A stretch of 64,000 nucleotides of DNA, taken from Chaetomium olivaceum. Taxonomy: Eukaryota; Ascomycota; Sordariomycetes; Sordariales; Chaetomiaceae. Positions 33,191 to 43,715 of this stretch are shown here, in pieces (the stretch's first letter is position 1; each line of letters opens with the position of its first letter). The stretch lies in NCBI GenBank assembly GCA_039881045.1, contig JAYWVB010000036.1, forward strand, positions 1 to 64,000. Direction: 5' to 3'. Under the pieces are notes generated by a model. The model was not told the DNA's origin. It was given only the letters and a program-made list of their open reading frames with translations, and did no database searches. A program made the position numbers and the translations under genes.

Positions 33191-34358
33191 GCGATCTCAA
33201 AGGCACGATTAGATACTTCTCCCTTTTCATCGCATCAGGCTCCGAAAACCGGGAGAAAGCTTCTGTGTCTAGTCCGCCAATGCAGACTGGGAAGGGTTTA
33301 TGCTGGTACCGACCGGCGCTTGCAGGGCTTTCTTTGGCTTTCTTCCCGGCGTTGATGGGGGCCGAATAGTTACGATGCGAAGATCATCGCATTCGCATGT
33401 GATGAGAATGGCTATCCCCGCATATCCCACAATGCAGGACAATTCCGGGTGGTTCTGTTGGATATCACTGGGGAATTCGGATATCGGATGGGGGCAGTGC
33501 CTCTGGGGGACAGGCTGCCTCACCAGCGAGCGCACAGCTAATACCACGCAGCTGCGGCGGAGGCTCTGGCATCCAACAAGGTTACACAGACACAGGCATC
33601 ACCAACGTTCCCTCGCGGCTCGGAACCTTTATTTAACCGCTTTTGAATCCGTTGGTTGTCCAACAGGTTCATCTGCAAGTAGTCGAGCCTGGAACGGAAG
33701 ATTGCAATGAAAATGGACAAAATAACACTCGCTACACAGAACGGTGATGGCGTCCGTCCCTCGAAGCGTGCAGGCCCAAAAGCCAACAAACAGTCCCACA
33801 TCAATACCGACTTCCAGCACACACAAAGCATCCTCCTCCTCCCTCCGCCCCCAGCCAGATTGCCTGCCTTGTATACGCCACATGAAGCCGGGCAGGAACC
33901 CCCCTAGTGGCAACGCACACTGAATACACACGCAGTAGAGACTACGCCCCCCGTGACCTGGTGCCGACGCCGCGATACACATCACATCACGCAGTGCAAA
34001 GAGCATCTAAGCATCGCCGTTTCTGATACCCAAGGTGATCCGCCAGCCTCTCCCCGAACAGATAATGGGCAGCAAAGGATATACATGAGGAGAATCGACA
34101 AGTAGTTGTCCGGCTATAGGTCGTCATTAAACGCTAGGTGATGGGTGTAACTATGTACCTAGGAGGTGTTGATGTGGCATTCATCTTAGAGAAAGCCGTT
34201 AAACACAGGGCGCGTCTCGATGATCGGCAAGATCCCCCACCCCTATCTGGCGTGGACAAGAAAAGATAGGTCCTCATTCTCGAAAATTTCTCTTGATCTT
34301 GACATGGTAAACCAGCGCTCCGGCACCACAACGATTCCTGACTTCGGTGAATCCCACT
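33191..34358. other. Intergenic with one possible small gene
   Basis: Apart from the candidate at 33280-33541, no coding sequence is supported between the PARP gene and the 3' end of the beta-helix gene. Confidence 0.5.
33280..33541 (+). CDS. Possible small gene or exon, one break
   Basis: Not recognised. From ATG 33280 the frame reads MQTGKGLCWYRPALAGLSLA and runs into a TAG at the G run 33357-33361. With one G fewer it continues as MGPNSYDAKIIAFACDEN, then RVVLLDITGEFGYRMGAVPL, to a TAA at 33541 (86 aa). The joined sequence has protein-like composition and the arithmetic closes exactly. It may be the last exon of a larger gene or unrelated to the PARP gene just upstream. The in-frame open stretch extends upstream to about 33184 without another ATG. 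Confidence 0.35.
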
Positions 34359-36563
34359 TCACAAATCAACGCTCGCCGTAACCGACCTGTTCCTAACAAC
34401 CCCCGTCCTCGAATTTGTATACTTCACCCCAACATTCACAACGACCTTGCCACCCCTCGACGCCTTCCACTCCACCACCACATCCCCATTCCCCCTCACC
34501 TCACCCGGGACCGCCCCCTGCGCCGCAAAGGTCACCCCATCCGCCCCCGACACGGTAAACACGACCCCCGTAAACGCAGCATCATCAAAATTACTCAGCG
34601 TCACCGTCACCACCCAGCCCTTCTTCCCCACAACACCCACCCACCCATCAGCCACCCCCGTCTCCGTCACCCCTTTCCGGCCCGCCCTTCTGCCCGGCAG
34701 CACCCCAGCGCGGTACGCAGCGCGCTGCACGGCCACCGACGCCTGCTCGACACGGCCAACCAAGAAATTCCCGTCCCTTGCCGGTCCGGACCGGCCATAG
34801 TTGCCGGCGAAGGACATGTTGCCGCCGTTGTTCCTGACGCCGTTCTGCGCGAGCCAGGTCCCCGCGTTCATGAGCAGGTTGTCGGCGAAGGCGTAGGAGC
34901 TGGACCCTTCGTCCGTGTACAGGCCGTAGGCGCCCGAGTCGAGGGCGTAGTTGTTGGTGATGCGCGTGGAGGGGGAGTGGGAGAGCGTGTAGATGGCGCC
35001 GAGGTCCGTGTGGCTGTAGCCGTAGGCGTGGATCAGGTTGCCGGTGATGAGGTTGGAGTGGGAGGTGGTGGGGGTGGTGTACTTGGGCTGGAAGTTGTAG
35101 AGGCCGCGGTTGACGTACTCTTGGCTGCCGCCCGCGTCGTTGGAGCCCCAGCCGTAGCCGTGGCAGATGCCTGAGTAGGGGGTGGTGTGCAGCTCGTTGT
35201 GGGAGATGGTGGAGTGCTGGGCGTAGCTTAGGAAGATGGGCACGGTGGAGCTGAAGAGAGAGGAGGTGTTGTAGAAGACGTTGCCAGAGATAGTGATGTG
35301 ACTGTTGATCATGCGCGTGTCGCTGGGGTGGTGGCCATCTCCCTGGATGCCGCCCGCCGTGACGCTGTTGCCCATGACCTGGGTGAAGTAGCCGTCCGCC
35401 ACTGTGACGTAGCTAGCACCGAGCCCGGTTCCAGATGTGTGAGCATTGGCATCGTTCCCAATGCCGACGCCTCCCGCTCCGAGTTGCGTGTAGTTACCCC
35501 CCGAGAAGACAATGTTGTGTGCTGCGCTGACTTGGACGGCCCCAGGCATCTGGAACCAATGTGGTCTAGTAGATTCAAAGTTGGAAGGCGTGTACGTCTT
35601 GTTTTCTCCGATGTAACCGCCGGTTTGCTGGTCCACATAGCCCATTGTGGCGGGTGTCATCCAGGTGCTATGAGCGAAGCTGATATCCTGGAACGTCAGG
35701 TCGTGGGCAGGGTTGTCGTAGCTACCGCCTACGGACACAATGCATTCGAGCACGCCTAGATACGTGCTCGCTGTGTCCATGTTCTCGCCCGCCAGTGGTT
35801 TGTAGTACACCTTACCAGCAGCCGAGTCAACGTAGAACTGACCCCCGTCGGACATCAGAGCCAGAGCGTTCTGTACCCACACACCAAAGTCAGCGTTGGG
35901 TTTAGCAACCGTGTCGTATCCCCACATGTTGTTGAACCACGAGGACTGCCGCATCACTAGTTGGCGGTTGCCCACCGACTGGATCGGCGCCCATCGGTCC
36001 GTAAACGAGTTGATGAAGCGGACTTCAGCCCCGGCAACCCCGGCCGTGTTCATGAGCCAATCATACTGCGAGTTGCTCCAGCTCATCCCGCTCGACGTGA
36101 ACTGGAAGTCCTTGCGGTTTGCCAGTTTGCGACGGGCAAAGTTGGCCGCCTGCCCGTTGACGTACAGGTTGCGAGACTTGGTCCCAACTGGTATGCTCGC
36201 TGACCACACACCATTGGAGCCTTGCTTCCAGCCATTGACCCGGATTCCACCCGAGATAACGGCACCAGGCCCTGTCCAAAAAACGGTAAATCCGTTTCGA
36301 CCCGAGTCTTGGGCTGTGAAGGATAGCGTCTTGGTGACTGGGTACAAACCAGGCGCGAGGTGAACCGTGATGTTGTCCTTCATGGACGCCAAAATCTGGC
36401 TGCGGACGGCCGCTTGAGCATGGGTGATTCTTTCAAAAGGTGCATTGGCACTGGTTCCGGTGTTGTTGTCCGATCCTGTCGGCGCGACGTAGAAGTCCAG
36501 CGCGACAGCAGGGGAGTTGCCGATACCCGCCACGGCGAGCCAAGGTAGCAGTGACAACCGCAT
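34359..36563 (-). CDS. Secreted right-handed beta-helix carbohydrate-active protein
   Basis: Single exon, 734 aa, intact. Signal peptide residues 1-21 (MRLSLLPWLAVAGIGNSPAV). The mature start is LDFYVAPTGSDNNTGTSANA, typical of parallel beta-helix enzymes, and LAPGLYPVTKTLSFTAQDSG with AVISGGIRVNGWK is like GH141 and related polysaccharide-acting families. Repeating rungs (INSHITISGNVFYN, HNELHTTPYSGI, ITNNYALDSGAYGLYTDEG) follow, then a beta-rich C-terminal domain. I cannot place catalytic residues, so the exact family (GH141-like, other beta-helix GH or lyase) is open. It starts 854 bases from, and diverges from, the GH43-CBM6 gene, suggesting joint regulation and a hemicellulose or pectin substrate. 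Confidence 0.75.
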   Translation of the reverse strand: MRLSLLPWLAVAGIGNSPAVALDFYVAPTGSDNNTGTSANAPFERITHAQAAVRSQILASMKDNITVHLAPGLYPVTKTLSFTAQDSGRNGFTVFWTGPGAVISGGIRVNGWKQGSNGVWSASIPVGTKSRNLYVNGQAANFARRKLANRKDFQFTSSGMSWSNSQYDWLMNTAGVAGAEVRFINSFTDRWAPIQSVGNRQLVMRQSSWFNNMWGYDTVAKPNADFGVWVQNALALMSDGGQFYVDSAAGKVYYKPLAGENMDTASTYLGVLECIVSVGGSYDNPAHDLTFQDISFAHSTWMTPATMGYVDQQTGGYIGENKTYTPSNFESTRPHWFQMPGAVQVSAAHNIVFSGGNYTQLGAGGVGIGNDANAHTSGTGLGASYVTVADGYFTQVMGNSVTAGGIQGDGHHPSDTRMINSHITISGNVFYNTSSLFSSTVPIFLSYAQHSTISHNELHTTPYSGICHGYGWGSNDAGGSQEYVNRGLYNFQPKYTTPTTSHSNLITGNLIHAYGYSHTDLGAIYTLSHSPSTRITNNYALDSGAYGLYTDEGSSSYAFADNLLMNAGTWLAQNGVRNNGGNMSFAGNYGRSGPARDGNFLVGRVEQASVAVQRAAYRAGVLPGRRAGRKGVTETGVADGWVGVVGKKGWVVTVTLSNFDDAAFTGVVFTVSGADGVTFAAQGAVPGEVRGNGDVVVEWKASRGGKVVVNVGVKYTNSRTGVVRNRSVTASVDL

Positions 36564-37417
36564 ATTGATTTCTTGTCAACAGGAATCCGCTAATATTACT
36601 TCACCAAGGTATCAGGATGAGAGCGTCGCCGTTCGACGGTGAAGGGGCGAGAAATATCGAGAAATACTGTCTAGATGAGGATACCAGCGGTGATACTTTT
36701 CTCCACCATCGCAAACATCCGGTAGGCCGCTTAGCCTGTTGCTCTCTCAATGGAGCGGGTAATGGATGGCTTCAGGTCTTTGATGTGATTACCCAAGCGC
36801 GTACGGTGCCATAGACTGCTATGTATGGCAGGAGGCTACCGTGAAGTTCGAAGGGATATTTAACTTCCACAAATGGTCGTTCTGGGTGGTTCAATGCGCA
36901 AGTGGAAAAGCAGGTGGACAGCGAAGCGATCAGACGGGTAGGAAGGGTTAAAGTAGCAAATGAAGGGATTGTCCGGTGATGTCAGATTTTCCCTTGGGGC
37001 GCTTATACCGTCGGTAGCAACACGAATCGCTATAAATCATGGGAATAGCAATATAAATCAACTGTCAGGTACCCGGCATGGCTTCTCGGGCTGTAACTGG
37101 AGCGGATATCAACCATTACCGTGGGCATCCGGGAAGCCGGGTCCGGTTTGCCGAAAGCGGTGATGATTGCCGGACGTCTCCAACTCCAGCTGTTGCAATG
37201 TTGATGCGGAGGTTGCATCGGGGTTCGATATGCGAGCCACTGACATTCCAGGTTACATTCCCTCTTTTTAAGCTTGAGAAGGTCCGTATTAAAGAGATAT
37301 CTCAAACCTTCCATGCCATAAAATGATGGCTTCCAAAGAGCGGCCCGGTGAATAGCGTTGTCATTTACAACCATCTACTGCTGACGTTCGCCGTGCCACC
37401 TACCAAATTGTTACAAA
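36564..37417. promoter_or_regulatory. Shared promoter of beta-helix and GH43 genes
   Basis: An 854-base divergent promoter. It contains TTAGCC (complement of GGCTAA, the XYR1/XlnR core) at 36731-36736 and AT-rich TATAAAT words near 37031. Co-regulation is inferred from layout. Confidence 0.45.
36731..36736 (-). promoter_or_regulatory. GGCTAA motif (XYR1/XlnR-like)
   Basis: One exact GGCTAA on the minus strand. A 6-mer occurs by chance, so this is only suggestive, but it sits between two secreted carbohydrate-active genes. Confidence 0.3.
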
Positions 37418-38749
37418 ATGAAGATCTCGGTCGTCTGGCTCACGGCCGCACTGGCTACCCTGACAGCAGCCGACAACCCCATCATCCAGACTCTCTACAC
37501 CACCGACCCGGCTCCTCTCGTTTACGATGGACGCGTATACCTCTACACGGGCCACGACGAGCCCAACGCGCAAACCTTCCAGATGAATGACTGGCGCATC
37601 TACTCGTCAGGCGACATGGTCAACTGGCAGGACCACGGCTCGCCCGTGAGCATCAAGACTTTCAGCTGGGCTACTGCCCAAGCTTGGGCCAGTCAGACTA
37701 TCCCGCGTAACGGCAAGTTCTACTGGTACGTTTCGATACGCCACACCTCCGGTAGCATGGCCATCGGCGTGGCCGTGGGTGACAGCCCGACGGGGCCCTT
37801 CAAGGATGCCATCGGCAAGCCCCTGGTCATGAACAACGGCATCGATCCGACCGTCTGGATCGACGACGACGGCCAAGCCTACCTCTACTGGGGTAACCCG
37901 GGCCTGTGGTACGTCAAGCTCAACGCCGACATGGTCTCGTACACGGGAAACATCAACACCGTGACGCTGACGGCGGCGGGATTTGGCGGGCGCTCGGGGA
38001 ACGCCCAACGCCCTACGACCTTCGAGGAAGGGCCCTGGCTGTACAAGCGCGACGGCAAGTACTACATGCTCTACGCAGCCAACTGCTGCTCGGAGCACCT
38101 AGGCTGGTCGACGGGCCCCTCGGCCACGGGGCCCTGGACCTACGGCGGCGTCATGATGCCCGCGCAGGGCACCAGCTTCACCAACCACCCGGGCGTGATC
38201 GACTTCCGGGGCTCGTCGTACCTATTCTACCACAACGGCGCGCTGCCCGGCGGTGGCGGGTACGACCGGTCCGTGTGCGTGGAAAAGTTTGCGTATGGGG
38301 CGAACGGGTCAATCCCCGTGATCAATATGAGCAAGGAGGGCGCGCCGCAGGTGGGCACGCTGGATCCCTACGTGCGCCAGGAGGCCGAGACGATTGCGTG
38401 GTCGTCGGGCGTGCAGACCGAGGCGTGTAGTGAGGGGGGCATGGATGTGTTGTCGATCAATAATGGAGATTATGTCAAGGTGAAGGGCGTTGCGTTTGGA
38501 GCTGGAGCCAAAACGTTCACCGCGCGGGTCTCGTCCGGGTCCTCGGGGGGCAAGATTGAGTTGCGGTTGGGGAGTGTGAGCGGTACGCTTGTCGGGACTT
38601 GCAACGTGTCTGGCACAGGTGGCTGGCAGAACTGGGCCAGCGTGAATTGCGGCGTCAGCGGCGCTACTGGCACGCAGGATCTGTTCTTCCGTTTTACTGG
38701 AGGTGGCGGAGAGTTGTTCCGGTTTAACTGGTGGCAGTTTGGGCAGTAA
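37418..38749 (+). CDS. Secreted GH43 glycosidase with CBM6
   Basis: Single exon, 443 aa, intact. Signal peptide about 1-18 (MKISVVWLTAALATLTAA). GH43 five-bladed propeller about 20-310, with the expected acidic triad: general base Asp30 in TTDPAPLVYDG, pKa-tuning Asp143 in NGIDPTVWIDDD, general acid in TFEEGPWLYKRDG (Glu203/204). A CBM6 about 325-441 follows (RQEAETIAWSSGVQTEACSE, WQNWASVNCGVSG, FRFNWWQF). The GH43 plus CBM6 arrangement is typical of fungal arabinoxylan arabinofuranohydrolases or exo-acting xylan enzymes; exact specificity is not readable. Divergent partner of the beta-helix gene. Confidence 0.9.
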   Translation: MKISVVWLTAALATLTAADNPIIQTLYTTDPAPLVYDGRVYLYTGHDEPNAQTFQMNDWRIYSSGDMVNWQDHGSPVSIKTFSWATAQAWASQTIPRNGKFYWYVSIRHTSGSMAIGVAVGDSPTGPFKDAIGKPLVMNNGIDPTVWIDDDGQAYLYWGNPGLWYVKLNADMVSYTGNINTVTLTAAGFGGRSGNAQRPTTFEEGPWLYKRDGKYYMLYAANCCSEHLGWSTGPSATGPWTYGGVMMPAQGTSFTNHPGVIDFRGSSYLFYHNGALPGGGGYDRSVCVEKFAYGANGSIPVINMSKEGAPQVGTLDPYVRQEAETIAWSSGVQTEACSEGGMDVLSINNGDYVKVKGVAFGAGAKTFTARVSSGSSGGKIELRLGSVSGTLVGTCNVSGTGGWQNWASVNCGVSGATGTQDLFFRFTGGGGELFRFNWWQFGQ

Positions 38750-39739
38750 GCTACTGCAGTAGGGGTGTACAAGGGTATTGGGTTGGGAATGGGGTTCAGG
38801 TCCTATAAACTCAATGTATGTAGGTAATTATCAGCAAACGCAAGGGCCAAGGACATTGCTGGTTATACGGCGGGTCTCCTAGCAAAGGCTATTGAACTGT
38901 TGTGACTCAGGTACTAAAAGGGCAAGGTCAAGATTTACACAACCTTTCTAAGTTGAGGCCCCGCCAATGATTTTCAATCTCATCTAAGAGGAAGAATAGG
39001 TCCATATTGACATCAAAAACACAGTTGCTTAATTAGGTGGTACTTAGATTGTAGTTGTTTTACCCAACTGGTGCCTCGTAGTATCTCCCCCTTTCTGTAC
39101 GTAATTATTGCTATCCGCGTATTTATCATTAGTACCAGGTTCCGATATCTACAACCTTGCGGGTTGCCAGGCACCGTCCCGCCATGCGAAAGTCCGTTGG
39201 TCCATGTCCAAGGGGCGGCTGCTGGGGAAAGGTATGGTGGTGGCGCGTGGCCCGGACCTGAAAAATGCAGCGCAAAAGTATACTACATGTATCAGACACC
39301 TTTGACGAAATGATTTTGGAATGCTGGCCGCTGACAATGGCAAGAAAAGCAGGTAGTATAGGTGGGTAGTTTGACTTTTTGATATTTTTGGAAATGGTCC
39401 ACAAGAGCAGTTCAAGCCATCAAATTCGAACAAGATTTGGGGGAAATCGAGTCGGCGATGCAATGCGTTTACCTGTTCGAGGAATGATAAGCGGGTGCGG
39501 CCCCATTCGTCTCCATCGGGTTTTTGTCGATGGAACCCATTATGACGTTTGACAACAGGAACGGGATGACGTCAATGAGTACGAGGGTGTTTATAACTAC
39601 CTCCTCATCTCCATGGTAAACGTTTTCGAAATCACACCTCGTCAATACCGCATACAATTTGAAGACGCTTTCATCGTTGTACAAACCCAAGCAAACAACC
39701 AATACAACTCCAATAACTCCAACAACAAAACAACACATC
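38750..39739. other. Intergenic
   Basis: 3' flank of the GH43 gene and promoter of the next small gene. The A/C-rich leader (39650-39739) looks like a 5' untranslated region. No gene. Confidence 0.55.
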
Positions 39740-40031
39740 ATGCCTCGCCAAGGAGACGGATCAGCTGACAACGCGATCGATCCCGGCCACAACATCATCC
39801 ACGGCGCCGGCAAGGAGGAGGTACGCGCTTCACGGACCCCTGCCCCCTCACATTCTGGTCTTTAATCAGTCGTCTGACATATAACACCGATCACAGTCTA
39901 CTCGCGTCAGCCGCGCCGACAAGACAGCGCCCATGCCCGAGATTTCAAAGGGGGCCGGTCTCGAGCAGGCACCCGCCACAGCGGGGACAAGCAAGGGGAA
40001 GGACCAGGGCGGCAGGAGTTCTACGAACTGA
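39740..40031 (+). CDS. Small conserved-type hypothetical protein, 71 aa
   Basis: Two exons, 39740-39820 and 39897-40031, joined by a 76-nt GTACGC...CACAG intron, in phase. The product begins MPRQGDGSADNAIDPGHNII, is hydrophilic and has no signal peptide or Cys. The CAACAC-rich leader and clean intron support a real gene. I recall similar short proteins in related fungi, but no function is known. Confidence 0.65.
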
Positions 40032-40627
40032 GCGATACAGGGCGGGCATTGTATTACTTTTAAGGGAGGACGAAAGTTTTGGTGATGGGTGTATGATACA
40101 ATGGCCATGATCTTTTTTATGTTCCAAATTCTCTGATCCTCCGTGTTGTGGCCGTAGTTCAGTGCACATGCCCGGGGGAAAACCCATGGGCCGCTTGTGG
40201 CTCTCACCAATGGTCGGAGTTGCGCTCCGGCTCCCATGACCTGTCAAATGACCCGAGTGAGGACGCCAATGGGCTGCGTCAACTCGAAAGCTTCTAAGCG
40301 GAAGTTGTGGAATTACTATAGGACAATTACTGTCAGAGATCCCAAAACGAGAACCGCCTCCGTCGAGGAACCTGTCGGATTTGGCGGTATATATACCATC
40401 ACCATGCAGCAGTTACTGCAAATCGATCGACATGGCTCCAGTAAACGCCGAGGAGGTGTCATTCACCAGATGGCAACGTAGAAGAGGGGAGACGAAGGAT
40501 AGATCAATTAAATCGAAAGATGAAATCATATCCTAAGAAACTCTACGAGCCATATATCCAATCTAGAACCAATACAACAAATCGGGCATCGTCCAAAACC
40601 CCTAATCAACATCGCCAACACTCATAG
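40032..40627. other. Convergent intergenic region
   Basis: Between two convergent small genes. Nothing recognised. Confidence 0.55.
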
Positions 40628-41181
40628 TCACTGCCACAACTCAGAACAGGAACCAAGAAGACCAAATCCGCCACCCCAAGCCGTGCCACGAACCGTCCAC
40701 CACCCAAATCCTTTATCATCCCACCCGCAATACCGCCGCTCGACCAACCTCTGCTCTACACACCGGACAACAAAGCGGCAGAACGACCGGGCGGGCTCGG
40801 GCGCGAGCTGCACGGCCTGGGAGTGGCAGTTGTCGAGATGGTACACCTGCCACAACCGCTCGGAACGGAGCATGGGTAGCGTCGCGCCCTCCCGATCGCG
40901 CGCGGCAATGTAGCTGTGTACACTGTCGAGCGGAGTCGTCCAGAGGTCGGGTTCCCGGGCAGGGGTGGTTAGAGACTGCCAGTGGTTTGGGGAGGGAAGC
41001 GGGGAGGGGGGCTGCTTTGCGGCGGGGACTTACTGTTGTCCTCGACGGGTTGGGTCGCGGCGGCGAGGGCAGCATTCTCGGCAGCGTGATCCACGGTGGA
41101 CGTGCCGAAGAGCCAGGATTCAGCTTTACTGTTGCCGTTGACGTCGTCATCAACGCGGACCGGTTGGTCGTGGTCGGACAT
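40628..41181 (-). CDS. Hypothetical protein, splice or frame uncertain
   Basis: Exon 1 is 41181-41034 (MSDHDQPVRVDDDVNGNSKA to QPVEDN) with a GTAAGT donor at 41033. Exon 2 ends at 40628 and contains TLPMLRSERLWQVYHLDNCH and CVEQRLVERRYCGWDDKGFG. Two acceptors are possible. CGACAG puts the exon at 40922 and needs one extra base to stay in phase. GGCAG puts it at 40975, adding REPDLWTTPLDSVHSYIAAR in the right frame but out of phase with exon 1. So either a base is missing or the splice differs. About 147 aa with the first choice. Small soluble protein with Cys and Trp, function unknown. Confidence 0.5.
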
Positions 41182-42097
41182 CTGGTTGAAGTTCGAAGGA
41201 CCGCGGTGCTGATGCGACGGAGCAATGTGGAAGGTTAGGAAAGGCACCGTATGCCAGGCACCGGCTTTATACACTCACCTTTCGCTCACTGACCTAGGTA
41301 GACTTCCTCGACTCGTTATCACGCCGGACGCAAAGCCCGAGTTGCAGAAAGCCGATGGGGGCACACATATCTAGGTAGGTTGGTGCGCAGCTAGAAACTT
41401 TAACACAACTTCTCCACCCAGCTAGTGTCCTTAATACATCTTCTACGCGCCGCCTATTAAAACAATCCATCCCGCCCTTATACCGCCTAGCTTCCCGCCT
41501 TGCTTACCGGCTAATATCAAGGCGGATACGTAAAGCTTTGCAGCTGAAGTCAGATGTTGAAAAGTCAGTGGACGGACTGCCAGTCAAGGAAGGCGTCACG
41601 GTTGAAGCGATCTGTCTGCTTCATCGCCTACAAAGTCAACCAGACTCTGCTCCGACTTTATGGCTAGGTATATAACTACTACTATCATGTAAACAAGAAT
41701 ATTTGGAAATGCTCCTCATTGTTCCCACAAGATGGGTTGAAGGAGCTGAAAGGATCGTGATAACTAGGTATCTACCTGACAAACTATTGATCCCAAGTAC
41801 ACCAGTTGATATCCTATTGTAATCAAGCATGGAAGTATCATTGAGCTAAAAGAAGCCCGGCCGATATCCGCATCGCGATCATAACTGAAAGTAATGGGGG
41901 AGGAATAAAAAGAGCCCTTCTCCAGAGCCCCCCGCAAAACAAACGTCCACAATCTGCCCCCAAAATTCCCACGGAACTGTCGATTCTCGCTCTTCCATGG
42001 AACACACCTGATTCAAATCTTGTCAGCGAGTCCGCCACGGTAACACATGTTCAACTCAGCCCACAGGCGACGGTTCTTACCTAAGACAATTGGGTGC
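41182..42097. other. Intergenic, AT-richer
   Basis: Contains CCTAGGTAG words near 41292 and 41371. No gene supported. Confidence 0.55.
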
Positions 42098-42445
42098 TCA
42101 TGGACCAACCACCGAAACGGCGCCTTCATAGATATCATAGAGAGCGTCGCCCATCCTGTCGAGGGCCGCGAGTGCGGTCTCTAGCAACTGAGCCAGTTCG
42201 TCATGATGATAATTGATGGTAGCTATTTCGTTGCGGAGGTTGTAGATGGCGCCGGCAACCCCATTATTCGAATTCAATCGGTCTAGCGCGATCCGGGACA
42301 CGTCTCGGACTCCATACCAGTTCTCGCCTTGTCTAGCCTCAAGGCCGCTGGCCGCAAAAGCGGCGTCTGGTTCAGTGGCTGGGGCGGGGATAGCAGCCGT
42401 CAGGCCCACAAGTGTGAGGAAGAGGGTTGACATGACAGGCTTCAT
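42098..42445 (-). CDS. Small secreted Cys-free protein, 115 aa
   Basis: Single exon starting at ATG 42445. Signal peptide about 1-18 (MKPVMSTLFLTLVGLTAAIP), then a short segment ending GLEARQ that could be trimmed, then an Asn/Leu-rich helical body (LNSNNGVAGAIYNLRNEIAT, LAQLLETALAALDRMGDALY). There is no cysteine in the mature part, unlike most effectors. A TATA box lies about 107 bases upstream. Function unknown; secreted by prediction. Confidence 0.7.
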   Translation of the reverse strand: MKPVMSTLFLTLVGLTAAIPAPATEPDAAFAASGLEARQGENWYGVRDVSRIALDRLNSNNGVAGAIYNLRNEIATINYHHDELAQLLETALAALDRMGDALYDIYEGAVSVVGP

Positions 42446-42552
42446 GGTCGGGTTTGAGTAGAGTGCCGTTTAGGTAGGACGAGGATGAGGTTGTGGGTTT
42501 GGAAAGAGGAATGTTGGCGCTTGTAATTGTCATCAGCAGGTCATGTTAAGGT

Positions 42553-42560
42553 CTTATATA
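42553..42560 (-). promoter_or_regulatory. TATA box of small secreted protein gene
   Basis: TATATAAG on the minus strand about 107 bases before the ATG at 42445. Confidence 0.6.
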
Positions 42561-43386
42561 GTCGGGTCTTGACCGCCGACGGTCAACTTGCTCGCGATTT
42601 CGGACAGCCTAGGTAGGCTCTTTGTGCACAGTCCTCTCCCTCTTACCCCTCCCCCGCCGCAGCCTTTTTTCCGTAACTTCACCGCTGTTGAGGATTCAGC
42701 ATGCATGAATTCCCGTAAGAGGATGCGTTTGCCGACTCCGAGTAGCTGTCTTCCGCACGACCTGCTCCTTCGGTCCCGTCAGTTGACTACCGTCGGTCCC
42801 GTCTGTTGACCAATACCCTTGTTTCCTGCATTCCAAGTGTGTGGAAGAGGGGCTACAAAGCAGGTTTTGAATATTGAATAAGCGCATAAGCATCCATCTG
42901 CAGAGGGCTTGTGTTGTATCGCAATAGAAAGGAAATCGATAGTTGTACGCAAAGGGACCATGCAGCAAGTCCTCACAACCCCGACGACTTGGCACCTTTG
43001 AAAGCAAGCGGCGCTCGTGGCTGTCGTGCGAATCGGGATAAGTGGAGTTTTGGGGAGGGATTGACCCACAACTACAGGGGGACCACAAACACTTGGGACA
43101 CCGTAAGATTATTCGTTGGAAATCATGGTGGCCGCGATGTTCTCAGTTGGGTTGACAGGTCTTTCGGGACAAGAGAGCTTTTGGGCGGGGCCATTCCTGT
43201 CTGAAGGGCAACGGAAGTGACGACCACACCCCCCGCGTTTTCATTACCTTTTTCGACCTGTCCATTTGGTACTAAGCGTCTTGGCCACTTCCAAGCTAGA
43301 ACGGACTCGAGATTCTTGCTGTCTGTATAGACTTTGTGATCTCTGCATGTGCAGTGCGGGGGGCACGATAATTGATTTCGTTGACA

Positions 43387-43715
43387 TACGTCTAGCATTT
43401 GCCGCAGCTTTACTCGCTGGCGCTATGGCGGCGGCCACGGTCATCCCTACCTCGGTACCTATCCAGCGAAGTGAGGCGTCGGCTCTCGGTTTGAGCAATC
43501 GGCAATGAAGTTGTGACTGCGTTAGTTCCAAGTTCCTTCGCCCTTCCAGTTTGCTCAGATTATTTCTCTTGTGTTGTTACGTACTGCTAATCCTCACCAT
43601 CAATCTCGGAATAACAAACTATGCCGGGGGAATCGTAGTGGCAGCTGCATCACTTATGCTTGCGCCGACTGTGTCAATTGCTATCGATGGATTTGACGGA
43701 GACTTGCAGCCTTGA
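43387..43715 (+). pseudogene. Possible decayed Cys-rich secreted protein
   Basis: The frame reads RLAFAAALLAGAMAAATVIP, a good signal-peptide core, but the expected Met codon is ATA. After SNRQ comes TGA and then SCDC. About 120 bases on, another frame reads GSCITYACADCVNCYRWI to a stop, with five Cys. ATG to ATA and a TGA are both C:G to T:A type changes. This could be a mutated small secreted Cys-rich gene with one intron, or chance. Splice sites do not line up cleanly. Confidence 0.25.

Noticed and set aside
34347..35174. 275-aa plus-strand open frame
   Set aside because: It is antisense to the intact beta-helix protein and has biased, motif-free composition.
37418..38749. GH43 as a bacterial-type gene gained by transfer
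   Set aside because: Codon use and a fungal-type signal peptide match the neighbours; single-exon structure alone is not evidence.
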